A DNA stretch of 40,430 nucleotides, from the NCBI GenBank assembly GCA_002726335.1, contig PBSR01000020.1:1-40430 (forward strand). Reading direction: 5' to 3'. Under the pieces are notes generated by a model. The model saw nothing but the letters and a program-made list of their open reading frames with translations. It made no database searches and was not told the origin of the DNA. Positions 17,100 through 25,851 of the stretch are shown one piece after another (the stretch's first letter is position 1; the number at the start of each line of letters is the position of its first letter). The position numbers and the translations under genes were made by a program. The DNA comes from Gemmatimonadaceae bacterium. Lineage in GTDB: Bacteria > Latescibacterota > UBA2968 > UBA8231.

Positions 17100-18164
17100 T
17101 CAGCCGTCCTCACCAGAGACCGCCGCTTCGGCAAAGGTGGCAACTTCGGTGAGCAGGCGGGCAGCGGCCTCGACCAGGGGCATGGCGAGGGCGGCGCCCG
17201 TACCCTCGCCGAGGCGCAGATCGAGATCCAGCAGAGGCTGCCTGCCCAGATGGTCACACATGGCCACGTGTCCGCTCTCGGCGCTGCGGTGGGCGAGGAT
17301 GACGTAGTCGGCTGCCGCCGGGCTCAACAGCGTGGCGATCAACGCCGCCGCCGTGGAGATGTAGCCGTCGATGATGACGGGTCGTCGATGGGCGGCGGCG
17401 CCGAGGATGAGTCCCGCCAGGCCACCGATCTCGAAGCCCCCGACCTTCGTCAGTACATCCAGTCCGTCCGTCGGATCCGGCGCATTCACTTCGAGAGCGC
17501 GCTGCACGGTGGCGACTTTCTGCGCCCACCTGGCATCGTCGATGCCTGTGCCGCGCCCGGTCACCTGGTCGGCTGGCAGGCCGCTGATGCAGGCGGCGAT
17601 GGCAGCGCTCGGGGTGGTATTGCCGATGCCTATGTCACCGGTACCCAGCAGGTCGTTCGTCGACGCCAGATCGGCCGCCACGGCAATACCCGCCTCGACG
17701 CAGGCACGGGCCTGCTCAGGGGACATGGCCGGCCCGAGGCTGAGATCGGCCGTGCCGGCGGCGATCCGGTGATCGAGAACCGCCCCGGACTGCACCAGGT
17801 CGGCAAGGTCACCGTCAACGCCCATGTCGACGACGACGAGATCGCTGGCCGCCGTCCTGGCCATGGCGTTGATGGCGGCGCCGCCGGCGGCGAAGTTGCG
17901 CACCATCTGCGGGGTGACGTCCGCCGGGTACTGGCTGACGCCCTGGCTCGTGACGCCGTGATCGGCGGCCATGACGACGACGGCACGCCGCCGGACGGGG
18001 GGGGCGAGGCTGGCCGTCATACCCGCCAGGTCGGCGGCCAGATCCAGCAGGCGACCCATGGCCCAGTGGGGCATGGTCAGTTGCTCCAGGCGTTCCACTG
18101 CCCGTGCCCGAGTGCCTGCGTCTGCCGGCTCGATCGCCGCCAGCGTTGTTTCGAGAGGGTCCAT
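17100..18164 (-). CDS. cobT: Nicotinate-nucleotide:dimethylbenzimidazole phosphoribosyltransferase
   Basis: 354 residues, the usual length. CobT makes alpha-ribazole phosphate, the lower-ligand nucleotide of cobalamin. Recognised segments are AADHGVTSQGVSQYP, GDIGIGNTTPSAAI, FEIGGLAGLILGAA and the catalytic LGEGTGAAL with Glu320 as the presumed base. It is the last gene of a minus-strand cobalamin locus, 25 bases after cobU. It ends 17 bases from the convergent mannonate-dehydratase-like gene. Confidence 0.96.
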   Translation of the reverse strand: MDPLETTLAAIEPADAGTRARAVERLEQLTMPHWAMGRLLDLAADLAGMTASLAPPVRRRAVVVMAADHGVTSQGVSQYPADVTPQMVRNFAAGGAAINAMARTAASDLVVVDMGVDGDLADLVQSGAVLDHRIAAGTADLSLGPAMSPEQARACVEAGIAVAADLASTNDLLGTGDIGIGNTTPSAAIAACISGLPADQVTGRGTGIDDARWAQKVATVQRALEVNAPDPTDGLDVLTKVGGFEIGGLAGLILGAAAHRRPVIIDGYISTAAALIATLLSPAAADYVILAHRSAESGHVAMCDHLGRQPLLDLDLRLGEGTGAALAMPLVEAAARLLTEVATFAEAAVSGEDG

Positions 18165-18189
18165 CGGTGCAGATCCTTCCTGGTTCAGG

Positions 18190-18729
18190 TCATTTCACGG
18201 TCAGGGGGAGGCCGCTCACCATCAGGATGACGCCGTCGGCCGCAGCTGCCATCACCTGGTTGCAGCGGCCCACGAGATCCCGGTAGCTTCGGGCCAGGGC
18301 GTTGTCCGGAACGATGCCCTGGCCGACTTCGTTGGTGACAAACACGACCGTGCCGGCTCGCGATCTGCAGGCAGCCACCACTTCTCCGCACCGGTCCGCC
18401 ACGTACGTCTCATCGATCCGGGGTGAATCCGGATCCTCACCGGCGTGGAACATCAGGTTGCTGATCCACAAGGTGAGACAGTCGACGACGACGACGTCGC
18501 CGCCGACGGTTCCGAGAGCGCCGGCCAGGTCGACCTGTTCTTCGTGGGTCTGCCACCCCCCGGCCCGACGTTCCTCGACATGGCGCTCAATGCGCTGCTC
18601 CATCTCTTCGTCGAGGCGCGGGCAGGTGGCCAGGAACAGTCTGTCCCGGCCACGGGCCTCGCCCAGCTCGAGGGCGTGGCGGCTTTTTCCGGAGCGGCTG
18701 CCGCCGGTGACGAGGAGTATGTCAGCCAT
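18190..18729 (-). CDS. cobU: Adenosylcobinamide kinase / adenosylcobinamide-phosphate guanylyltransferase
   Basis: 179 residues. The P-loop is GGSRSGKS (9-16) and the nucleotidylated His is H50 in EQRIERHVEERR, after the conserved ATCPRLDEEM. The tail (FVTNEVGQGIVPDNALARSYRDLVGRCNQ) is diagnostic for CobU/CobP. It phosphorylates adenosylcobinamide and then adds GMP, activating it for nucleotide-loop assembly. Its start overlaps the end of the cobC gene by eight bases and cobT follows 25 bases downstream. Confidence 0.96.
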   Translation of the reverse strand: MADILLVTGGSRSGKSRHALELGEARGRDRLFLATCPRLDEEMEQRIERHVEERRAGGWQTHEEQVDLAGALGTVGGDVVVVDCLTLWISNLMFHAGEDPDSPRIDETYVADRCGEVVAACRSRAGTVVFVTNEVGQGIVPDNALARSYRDLVGRCNQVMAAAADGVILMVSGLPLTVK

Positions 18730-19282
18730 GTCGATTGACGAACAGGGCTGTCCACTTCCCGGCTACGGGTCGCAGAAGAGTGACACCACCACAGTCGATG
18801 GAGAATCGAAATGCCTGCTCCAGAGACAGGTCCAGCCACGTGGCGAGAAGGGCGCGGAGCGTTCCGCCGTGGCTGACGACGGCGATCCGACCCTCGATCA
18901 CAGGTACGTCCCGCTGCCATTGCGCGGCGCGCTCGGCGAGCTGGGCGTAACTCTCCCCGCCGGGGCAGGGGGTGTCGACATAGTCGTTTCCCCAGGCACG
19001 CAGTTCCGGGCCATCGAGGTCATCCCACCGGTGGCCCTCCCACTCCCCGAAGTCGAGTTCGAGCAGTCGACTGTCGGACTCCGGAGCAGGTCCTTCGAGT
19101 CGCTCGGCAAGCCGCAGGCAGCGTTCTGACGGGCTCGTATAGATCCGGTCAAAGTCAGGCAGCCCGGCCACCACTTGAGCCGAGTCCTGCTCGAAGGAGT
19201 CGGCAAGGCACACTTCCGTTCGACCGTAACACAGGCCCGCTGCTACGGCGACGGTAGTGTGGCGGACGAGGTATACGTCCAT
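18722..19282 (-). CDS. cobC: Alpha-ribazole phosphatase / histidine phosphatase family
   Basis: 186 residues. MDVYLVRHTT places the phospho-accepting histidine at H8 in an RHT motif, and SPSERCLRLAERL plus LDFGEWEGHRWDD plus VVSHGGTLRALLA complete the phosphoglycerate-mutase-like fold. In a cob locus this enzyme removes the 5'-phosphate of alpha-ribazole phosphate or of the final cobalamin phosphate. The gene overlaps the 3' end of cobS by 40 bases, so coupling to cobS translation is likely. Confidence 0.9.
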   Translation of the reverse strand: MDVYLVRHTTVAVAAGLCYGRTEVCLADSFEQDSAQVVAGLPDFDRIYTSPSERCLRLAERLEGPAPESDSRLLELDFGEWEGHRWDDLDGPELRAWGNDYVDTPCPGGESYAQLAERAAQWQRDVPVIEGRIAVVSHGGTLRALLATWLDLSLEQAFRFSIDCGGVTLLRPVAGKWTALFVNRHG

Positions 19283-20022
19283 AGGGCGATAACTCCCAGG
19301 TAGAAGGCCAGTTCACATACCTGCTGCAGCGCGCCGAGAGTGTCCCCGGTGTAGCCGCCTAGACGGCGGTGGCAGTGGCGGGTGAGCCAGGCCCCCGTGA
19401 CGGCCATGGGCAACAGGGCTGCCCACAACAATGGCTCGAGAAGCCACAACGGCAGCAGGCCCGGGACCGCGGCGATGACGACCTGCCAGCCGCCGATGCC
19501 ACGGGCCACCGGACGAGTCTTGCTGGTCTCGTCCTCGCGCACGTATTCGAGCCGGGACATGACGACCACCGGAACCAGGCGACTGGCGGCATGGCCGCAT
19601 ATCAGCGCCGCGGGAACGAGGTGCACGGGCACGGCGAGCAGAGCGCTGTACTTGAGCAGCAGCGCCAGCACGAGACCGACCGCCCCGTACGTGCCGAGCC
19701 GGCTGTCCTTCATGATGCGCAGCACATCCTCTTTCGACCAACCGCCGCCAAGTCCGTCACAGGTATCGGCCAGGCCGTCTTCGTGGAAGGCGCCGGTGAT
19801 CCAGATGCTGGCACCCATGGAGATGACCACGGCGATGGACGTGGGCAGGACCCTGTCTGCCACGAGGAACACGGCCGACACCAGGCAACCGACGATGATT
19901 CCCACCAGAGGGAAGTATCGCGTTGCCAGATTCAGCCCGGTCTCGCTGTGATCGGCGAGACGGAGGCCGGGCAGACGCGTGTAGAACGTAAGGGCGGTGA
20001 AGAACAGACGGATCTCACGCAT
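19243..20022 (-). CDS. cobS: Adenosylcobinamide-GDP ribazoletransferase (cobalamin synthase)
   Basis: 259 residues with several membrane segments, as usual for this inner-membrane enzyme that joins the activated cobinamide to alpha-ribazole (phosphate) to give cobalamin. The hallmark HEDGLADTCDGLGGG, followed by KDSRLGTYGAVGLVL, is clear, as is the N-terminal TFYTRLP. Its 3' end overlaps the cobC start by 40 bases and it begins 15 bases after the cbiB gene. Confidence 0.96.
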   Translation of the reverse strand: MREIRLFFTALTFYTRLPGLRLADHSETGLNLATRYFPLVGIIVGCLVSAVFLVADRVLPTSIAVVISMGASIWITGAFHEDGLADTCDGLGGGWSKEDVLRIMKDSRLGTYGAVGLVLALLLKYSALLAVPVHLVPAALICGHAASRLVPVVVMSRLEYVREDETSKTRPVARGIGGWQVVIAAVPGLLPLWLLEPLLWAALLPMAVTGAWLTRHCHRRLGGYTGDTLGALQQVCELAFYLGVIALWTYTSSATLPSP

Positions 20023-20037
20023 GTGACATCGCCGCCT

Positions 20038-20997
20038 TCATATCCGGATCACCGCCAGGAACCCGAGCATGCACAACAGGCTCAAACCAAGGGTCGTCCA
20101 CACGAGCCGATTCACCGCAGTGATGTGATGGGGTTGGAGAGGAACCAGGGGATCACCGAGAAAGGGTCTTGAAGAGGGTACGCCCTGGTAGCGGTTGACG
20201 CCTCCCAGACGTACTCCGAGTGCGCCGGCGACGGCGGCCTCCGCGTGTCCGGAATTCGGACTCGGATGCTGCGCCCGGTCTCGTCGCCAGACGCTCCAGG
20301 CGCCCATACCCGACAGGCCGAGGAGGCCGGCTGCGAGACAGATCAGCGGTGTCGTCACCCGGGCCGGGAGGTAGTTGGCCGCATCGTCCAGTCGGGCCGA
20401 GGCCCTGCCGAAACGCTCATAGCGCTCATTGCGGTGACCGAACATCGAGTCGAGAGTGTTGGCCGCCCGGTACAGGATTGCCGCCAGCGGCCCCAGCACA
20501 CATGCCCAGAACAGCGGCGCCAGAACACCATCGACGATGCTTTCGGCCACACTCTCCACAGTGGCCCGTACGATCTCGCTTTCGCTCAGGTGCGCCGTGT
20601 CCCGACCGACCAGCATGCCGACCTGAACGCGAGCCCGTGGCAGGTCGCCGGCCGCCAGGCAGGCCAGCACCGCGCGGCTGTGGCGAATCAGATCACGGGC
20701 AGCGATGCTGACATAGATGAGGATGGCGCCGAAGAGGAGTCCCAGTGCGGGGTCGGCCTCGTTGCATAGCCGGAGGCAGACCCAGCAGAGGCCGCCGACG
20801 ATGAACAACACACCCGTGGCAGTCGTCGCACCGGCCACGCCAAGATGCCCTGGCCAGGCAGCCCGCGTGGCGCGCTCCAGGGTTGCCGCCAGCCTGCCGA
20901 TGCCCCGTACCGGGTGTGGCAGCCAGCGGGGATCCCCCAGAGCTGTGTCGGCGAGGACACCCCCGAACAGGGCGACGAGTCCGCCGGATTCCATCAT
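20038..20997 (-). CDS. cbiB: Adenosylcobinamide-phosphate synthase (CbiB/CobD type)
   Basis: 319 residues with multiple membrane helices. The opening LADTALGDPRWLPHPVRGIGRL and the segment VAESIVDGVLAPLFWACVLG, then NTLDSMFGHRNERYERFGRASARLDD, are those of CbiB, which attaches aminopropanol (or its phosphate) to adenosylcobyric acid. The start overlaps the stop of the upstream decarboxylase gene by four bases; that enzyme supplies the aminopropanol phosphate, so the pair acts in sequence. Confidence 0.95.
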   Translation of the reverse strand: MMESGGLVALFGGVLADTALGDPRWLPHPVRGIGRLAATLERATRAAWPGHLGVAGATTATGVLFIVGGLCWVCLRLCNEADPALGLLFGAILIYVSIAARDLIRHSRAVLACLAAGDLPRARVQVGMLVGRDTAHLSESEIVRATVESVAESIVDGVLAPLFWACVLGPLAAILYRAANTLDSMFGHRNERYERFGRASARLDDAANYLPARVTTPLICLAAGLLGLSGMGAWSVWRRDRAQHPSPNSGHAEAAVAGALGVRLGGVNRYQGVPSSRPFLGDPLVPLQPHHITAVNRLVWTTLGLSLLCMLGFLAVIRI

Positions 20998-22088
20998 GGA
21001 GCAACCGGGAGGAGGCGCGCTGTCAGAGCGGAGCAGAGCCGTTCATGGTTCTCAGGCGTGCTGACGGCGACACGGAACCAATGACGTCCCAACCCTCGAA
21101 TCCTGGCACAGGGCCTGATGACGATCGGTTCCTGCAGCAGGGACTCGTAGAGATCGACGGCGTCCAGCTGAGGATCCGTCAGGTGCAGCAGCAGGAAGTT
21201 GGCGCATCCGGGAACCGGATGAAGGCCGGGGAAAGGAGCGAGGCGCGCCAGCAGATCGCGCCGCCAGTCGCGCACTGCGATCCGGGATCGGCGCACGTAC
21301 TCCCCGGCGTCTGCCACCATGAGACCGGCGCGCAGCGCCAGCGCATTGACCGACCAGGGAGGCTGATGTTGGCGGCACATCTGCACGAGATCCGTGGCGC
21401 CCACGAGGTAACCGAGGCGGAGCCCGGGAATCGCGAAGGTCTTGGTCAGGGAGCGCAGTACGAGGATGTTCGGGTGATCCGGGGACAGGGTGGTGGAGCA
21501 GCCGGCCAGATCGGCGAAGGATTCGTCGACGACGAACAGGGCCGACGGCGCGGCGGCCGCAACGGCGTGCAGTGCGGACACATCCAGGGCGCACCCGGTA
21601 GGGTTGTTCGGATGTCCGAGCAGAACGAGGTCTCCCGGCCGAAGCTGCTGACCGAGTCGCGGCAGATCGAGACAGAAATCGTCCTCGGGAAACAGCTCGA
21701 TGAAGTCCAGCGTGCCGCCGGCGAGGAGAGAGGCACGCTCGTAGTCGACGTACGTCGGCACCGGGATCAGGGTCCGCTCATGGGGCAGTGCGGCGGTCAG
21801 CAGAAAGAGCAGTTCCGTGGCGCCATTGCCGACAAGGACGGCGGCCTCTTCGGTCTCATGATGGCTGGCCAGAGCCTGGCACAGATTCCGGCTGTAGTGG
21901 TCGGGGTACCGGACCACTTCGTCGAGGCCGGCGCGCAACCGGTTCAGCAGTCCCGGCGGCGGGCCCAGCGGATTGAGGCTGGCGCTGAGGTCCAGCCAAT
22001 CCACCAGTGATGTGCCGGTGTGGCGTGCCAGCTCGGCGGTGTTGCCCCCGTGGCCATAGGCTGATGATTGCACGTTGGGCGTCATCAT
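20994..22088 (-). CDS. cobD: L-threonine-O-3-phosphate decarboxylase (HisC-like PLP enzyme)
   Basis: 364 residues, a class I/II aminotransferase-fold protein with the PLP Lys at K216 (SLTKTFAIPGLRLGY), the HPNNPTG segment (159-165) and N-terminal HGGN and LDLSASLNPLGPP typical of CobD. It makes (R)-1-aminopropan-2-ol phosphate from threonine phosphate, the linker in the nucleotide loop. Two adjacent ATGs (22088, 22085) could start it; the first is used. A 12-bp stem-loop at 22097-22125 lies just upstream and may modulate its expression. Confidence 0.93.
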   Translation of the reverse strand: MMTPNVQSSAYGHGGNTAELARHTGTSLVDWLDLSASLNPLGPPPGLLNRLRAGLDEVVRYPDHYSRNLCQALASHHETEEAAVLVGNGATELLFLLTAALPHERTLIPVPTYVDYERASLLAGGTLDFIELFPEDDFCLDLPRLGQQLRPGDLVLLGHPNNPTGCALDVSALHAVAAAAPSALFVVDESFADLAGCSTTLSPDHPNILVLRSLTKTFAIPGLRLGYLVGATDLVQMCRQHQPPWSVNALALRAGLMVADAGEYVRRSRIAVRDWRRDLLARLAPFPGLHPVPGCANFLLLHLTDPQLDAVDLYESLLQEPIVIRPCARIRGLGRHWFRVAVSTPENHERLCSALTARLLPVAP

Positions 22089-22096
22089 GAGGTGGT

Positions 22097-22125
22097 CCGG
22101 CGTGGCGCCGACAGCGCCACGCCGG
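22097..22125 (-). terminator. Strong stem-loop between propeller and cobD genes
   Basis: CCGGCGTGGCGC and its perfect complement form a 12-bp stem with a 5-base loop in the 46-base gap between the stop of the propeller gene and the cobD start. There is no U-run after it on the minus strand. It may protect the upstream mRNA or reduce read-through, so that the surface-protein genes are made more than the biosynthetic ones; a true terminator is less likely. Confidence 0.5.
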
Positions 22126-22134
22126 GGATCCTTC

Positions 22135-23514
22135 CTACTTCAGCAACATGACTTTCGTCATCGAACGGCGCTCGCCGGTGCGCAGGCGCATGAAGTACGT
22201 GCCGTTGGCGACGGTTTGCCCAGCCGCATCCGTGCCATCCCAGGTCACCGAATACCCGCCGGGAACGAGCCGTCGCGACATCAGCGACCGCACACGGCGA
22301 CCCAGCAGGTCGTAGACATCCATCTCCACGGCACCCCCGACGGCGATGTCGAAGGGAACACGCACAGTCGCGTTGAAGGGGTTCGGATAGCCCGAACCGA
22401 GGGCGGTGTCCTGCGGCAGGGCGGCCCCCAGTTCCTCGCGCACAGCCGTGATGGCCGAAGGGCCGAGCACGACGATGCTGTTCGGGGGCAGACCCGTATC
22501 GATGGGGCCGGCCAGCAGGTCGCCGCTCGTGGCGTCAAAGATCTTGAGGCCGGCGCTGGTGGGATCGCCGAAGCTGCCCTGATCACCGATCAGCAGACGG
22601 TTGCCATCGATGGCCATGGTGGCGATAAAGCCGCCGCTGAGGCCCTCGAGCGGTGCTCCTACAACACCCGTCTCCAGGTTCACCGGTACGACGGTATTGG
22701 CGAAATTCTCGTCGAGGACGACGGCGAAACCCGCGTTCGACGTGCGCAACACCAGGGCGGACAGATCGCCGCCGAGTACCTCTTCGGAGATCACCAGTCC
22801 CGTGCTCATCCCGGTTCGCGTGTCAATGTGGTCGATGCCGCCGGCGCGATCGCCGAATCCGGCCGTGCCGGAGACGATGATCTGATCACCAACAACGAGG
22901 ACACTGTTGGGGTTGTCGGCGCTCAGGGCGATGTCGCCGACGACGGTGTCGCTGTTGATGTCGATGACGACGAGGACGCCGTCTCCCGGTGTGAAACCGG
23001 CATCGCGATCGAGGCGCTGGCAGCTGACGTAGACGCGATCACCGATGCGGACGATCCGGTCCATCTCCGGCAGGCCGTCGGCGTCGGCGTAGGCGCTCAG
23101 GTCGATGGTACCCAGCTCGGAGCCGTCACGGGGGTCGACGACGAGCAGGTCGGTGGAACCGTAGCGTGTCACGTAGGCCTTGCCCTCGGCGAGGATCTCG
23201 ATGTCCCGCGGGTTGCTGCCGTTGCCCACCGAGAACTGGATCACCGGGGTGGCCAGGTCCGCCGGATCGAGGACGAGGATGTTGTCCGCCCCGAGGCGAT
23301 TGACGATGTAGACACGCCCTTTCTGGTAGTGTCCGGAGGCATCGCTGTGGATGCCGATGACGTTGACCTGTGCCGCGTCCGCGTCCGCCGGCAGCAGGGC
23401 CGTACTGCCGGTGGCAAAGTCGGAGGTGAGGATGAACAGGTCGCTCTGAGCGACGGCGCCAGTGGTGAGGAGCGCCGCGAGGGCAAACTGCAGGGCGATT
23501 CGTGATCGGTTCAT
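22135..23514 (-). CDS. Secreted YncE-like beta-propeller with C-terminal sorting-type domain; BtuG-like candidate
   Basis: 459 residues. After a signal peptide (MNRSRIALQFALAALLTTGAVAQ) comes a repeated propeller pattern (NRLGADNILVLDPADL, TRYGSTDLLVVDPRDGSEL, VLVVIDINSDTVVGDI, and so on), like YncE/DUF5074 proteins. The C-terminal about 80 residues begin YPNPFNATVRVPF and contain VYDLLGRRV and GTYFMRLRTG, the FlgD/T9SS-type sorting domain. In Bacteroides a surface propeller, BtuG, binds cobalamin and sits on BtuB; here a propeller gene lies directly after a BtuB-type receptor under a cobalamin riboswitch, so a corrinoid-capture role is inferred. The start ATG 23514 is chosen because the signal peptide begins there. 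Confidence 0.75.
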   Translation of the reverse strand: MNRSRIALQFALAALLTTGAVAQSDLFILTSDFATGSTALLPADADAAQVNVIGIHSDASGHYQKGRVYIVNRLGADNILVLDPADLATPVIQFSVGNGSNPRDIEILAEGKAYVTRYGSTDLLVVDPRDGSELGTIDLSAYADADGLPEMDRIVRIGDRVYVSCQRLDRDAGFTPGDGVLVVIDINSDTVVGDIALSADNPNSVLVVGDQIIVSGTAGFGDRAGGIDHIDTRTGMSTGLVISEEVLGGDLSALVLRTSNAGFAVVLDENFANTVVPVNLETGVVGAPLEGLSGGFIATMAIDGNRLLIGDQGSFGDPTSAGLKIFDATSGDLLAGPIDTGLPPNSIVVLGPSAITAVREELGAALPQDTALGSGYPNPFNATVRVPFDIAVGGAVEMDVYDLLGRRVRSLMSRRLVPGGYSVTWDGTDAAGQTVANGTYFMRLRTGERRSMTKVMLLK

Positions 23515-23552
23515 GACAGGTGAACTCCGTGGAGTGTAGGTGAGGGAACGAC

Positions 23553-25823
23553 TCAGTTCCCGGAAAGGGAGAGGTCCAGGTCGATGGCGAGGAAGGCGGC
23601 GCGGCCGGGCAGGGGGTAACCCCACAGGTCAGCCACCTGGTTGTCTGTGAGGTTGCGGATCTCGGCAGCTACGGTGACGGTGTCATTCACCGGTAGGCGT
23701 GCACCCAGGGTGTGCACGGTCCTGGCCGGCACCGGCTGCAGGTTGGCGCGGTCGAGAAAGTGTCGACTCTCGTGGCTCATCTCATAGTGCAGAGCGGCAT
23801 GCCCGGCATCCACGCCGACGCGGCCCCGCAACTGACGTCGGGGTGCACCGGGCAGGTCGTTGCCGTGCTCGAAGGAGAAAGGGGAGCGATTCTCGGCTGA
23901 CTGCACCGCGTAGCTGCCCTCAAGATGCAGGTGGCGGCCGATCACCCCTCGGGCACGGGTCTCGATGCCGCGCAGACGGGCGCGGCCGATGTTGTGGGGC
24001 CGCGACACACGCTGGGAGTTCTGAATGAAGCGGATCAGGTCATCTACCTCATTGTCGTAGAAGACGACCTCGGCCAGCTGCACGCCGCTGGGAGCGGGCA
24101 CGCCATGGTAGACGACACCACCGTCGAGATTGCGTCCCGTCTCCTTCACCAGGTCGGCATTGCCCATGACGGCGCCACGGTCGCCGAAAAGCTCGAAGAA
24201 CCCAGGTGGACGGCCGTAGCGACCCGCGTGCGCCTGGCCAGTCCAACCGCCGCCCAGATCGATGGACAGTCCCAGGCGGGAGCTCCACACCGTCCGTGTC
24301 AGGTGACTCGCCGTCGGTTTGGTGTCCTCGGCGTCGACCACGTCATCGTTGAGACGCTCCACCTGCAGGCCGGCATTGGCGACGAGGCGACCAGCCAACC
24401 CGGTGATCTCGGCTTCGCCTCCGGCGGTGAGGCCGATCCGCCGGCTGGACGCCGGCGCCGCGAGCGGGCCGAGCAGGTCCTCGGGTGAGAAGCGCTCGTG
24501 GCGGGCGCCACCGAAAGCGGTGGCCAGCAGCGGTCCCACCAGGGCATTGCCTTCCAGGCGGCTGCCGATGACCGTCGTCGTATTGCGGTCGTGCTGCGTG
24601 CCGATGCCGACTTCGCCCAGCAGATCCTTGTATTCGACGCGCTCGGCGGAGCGGAACAGCTTCAGACGGTACCCGGCCCGCCCCTGGGACAAAGGGCCGA
24701 AAAGATTGGCCTCGCTGATGCCGCGCCGGGTGTCGAGTCGGGTCTGCAAGGACTGGTAGTTACCGATGCCGGGCAGGCCGCGGTGGCTGATGTCCTGAGT
24801 GTGTGACAGCTGCAGCCGGGAGGCGCCGAGATGGCGAGCCGAGCGCAGCAGCAGGCGCACGGCGCCGAAGTCGCTGTTGCGACGTTTCGCCCACTCGTCG
24901 TCCCCGGTGTTGTACTCGGTGCCGTTGTCGTCGAGAAAGCGGAAGTCGTTATCGCTGCGCGAGTAGTCGACGACGACGAGGCCATCCCAGTCATGTCGAC
25001 GGCCGGCGACAGAGGCGGACAGCTGGCGTGTGCCGAAGGCGCCTGCCTGGCTGCGCAGTCGGACTTGCGGGTCGCCGCCCGGGGGGCGGGTGCGCACGTG
25101 AACGACACCGCCCAGGCTGTTGCCGCCGAAACGCCCTGGAACGGCCCCGCGATAGACATCGATGGACTCGATGCCACCGGTGAGGAGCGTACCGAGATCG
25201 ACCCCGCCGCCGACGGCTCTGTTCAGGGGCACACCGTCGAGATAAACGAGAACCTGCTCGGAGGTGGAGCCGCGGATGGACAGGCTGCTGAAGGCACCCA
25301 GGCCGCCATAGCGACGGATGTCAACGCCACTGGCCTGCTCGAGAATGTGCGGCAGATCCGCTCCCGGGGCGGACGCCTCGTCCACCTTCAACCGTTCGAC
25401 GAAGGCAGCCGTGTGCCGTCGCTCATCCTGGCGGGCGCGGACCACGACCTCGTCCATCACCAGCGGCAGGGGTGAGAGTTCGAGTTCCACGTGCACGGTG
25501 CTGTCGGCCATTTCGATGGTGATGGACGCCGGGTGAAATGCCAGAGAGCGAGCCTCCAGCCTCCAGGACCCGGAGACGAGGTCCACCAGCTGGAACCGTC
25601 CATCGGCGTCGCTGATGCCGTGGATATCAGCTGCCTCAGCAGTCCGGGCGCGCACGACGACGCCGGCCACCGACTCGCCCGAATCGGCGTCGAGGACCCG
25701 ACCCAGCAACTGACCGGCATGCGCTGGCACCGTCAGGGTCCAGACCAACAGGAGAGAGACAACAGAAAACCCCGCCCTGCGAAGAGGACGGGGTAGGGCT
25801 ACGCGATTGCGCAGGCGAACCAC
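23553..25823 (-). CDS. btuB: TonB-dependent outer-membrane cobalamin receptor (BtuB type)
   Basis: 756 residues. A signal peptide (about 17-36, ending in TVPAHA) is followed by a carboxypeptidase-regulatory-like domain (about 38-120), the TonB plug (about 130-245: LPHILEQASGVDIRRYGG, SIRGSTSEQVLVYLDGVPLN, IESIDVYRGAVPGRFGGNSLGGVVHV) and a 22-strand-type barrel to the C-terminus. The plug sequence is of the BtuB/cobalamin sort, and the cobalamin riboswitch upstream and cob genes downstream support cobalamin or corrinoid as cargo. The start is GTG 25823. AAAAGG touches it directly, so spacing is poor; CTG at 25814 would be better spaced. A hairpin lies within the first codons. Confidence 0.92.
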   Translation of the reverse strand: MVRLRNRVALPRPLRRAGFSVVSLLLVWTLTVPAHAGQLLGRVLDADSGESVAGVVVRARTAEAADIHGISDADGRFQLVDLVSGSWRLEARSLAFHPASITIEMADSTVHVELELSPLPLVMDEVVVRARQDERRHTAAFVERLKVDEASAPGADLPHILEQASGVDIRRYGGLGAFSSLSIRGSTSEQVLVYLDGVPLNRAVGGGVDLGTLLTGGIESIDVYRGAVPGRFGGNSLGGVVHVRTRPPGGDPQVRLRSQAGAFGTRQLSASVAGRRHDWDGLVVVDYSRSDNDFRFLDDNGTEYNTGDDEWAKRRNSDFGAVRLLLRSARHLGASRLQLSHTQDISHRGLPGIGNYQSLQTRLDTRRGISEANLFGPLSQGRAGYRLKLFRSAERVEYKDLLGEVGIGTQHDRNTTTVIGSRLEGNALVGPLLATAFGGARHERFSPEDLLGPLAAPASSRRIGLTAGGEAEITGLAGRLVANAGLQVERLNDDVVDAEDTKPTASHLTRTVWSSRLGLSIDLGGGWTGQAHAGRYGRPPGFFELFGDRGAVMGNADLVKETGRNLDGGVVYHGVPAPSGVQLAEVVFYDNEVDDLIRFIQNSQRVSRPHNIGRARLRGIETRARGVIGRHLHLEGSYAVQSAENRSPFSFEHGNDLPGAPRRQLRGRVGVDAGHAALHYEMSHESRHFLDRANLQPVPARTVHTLGARLPVNDTVTVAAEIRNLTDNQVADLWGYPLPGRAAFLAIDLDLSLSGN
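25766..25793 (-). terminator. Intrinsic-terminator-like hairpin in the btuB leader/5' codons
   Basis: On the minus strand CCCCGTCCT and AGGGCGGGG form a 9-bp stem (one G-U pair) with a 6-base loop CTTCGC, followed by TTTT. This is what a riboswitch-controlled terminator looks like, but it lies 30-58 bases after the GTG start of btuB, encoding part of the signal peptide. It may be chance in GC-rich coding DNA, or a real switch acting when ribosomes are absent. Confidence 0.35.
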
Positions 25824-25828
25824 CTTTT

Positions 25829-25850
25829 CGTCGAAGGTTTTCGTTCGACG
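25829..25850 (-). promoter_or_regulatory. Hairpin just upstream of the btuB ribosome site
   Basis: CGTCGAA and TTCGACG form a 7-bp perfect stem with an 8-base loop, ending five bases before the GTG start of btuB and directly after the riboswitch aptamer. It is well placed to act as expression platform, controlling access of ribosomes to the AAAAGG site. Confidence 0.5.
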
Positions 25851-25851
25851 G

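Noticed and set aside
22075..23505. Long plus-strand ORF across the propeller gene
   Set aside because: The minus strand encodes a clear signal peptide, propeller pattern and sorting domain; the plus translation has no recognisable features.
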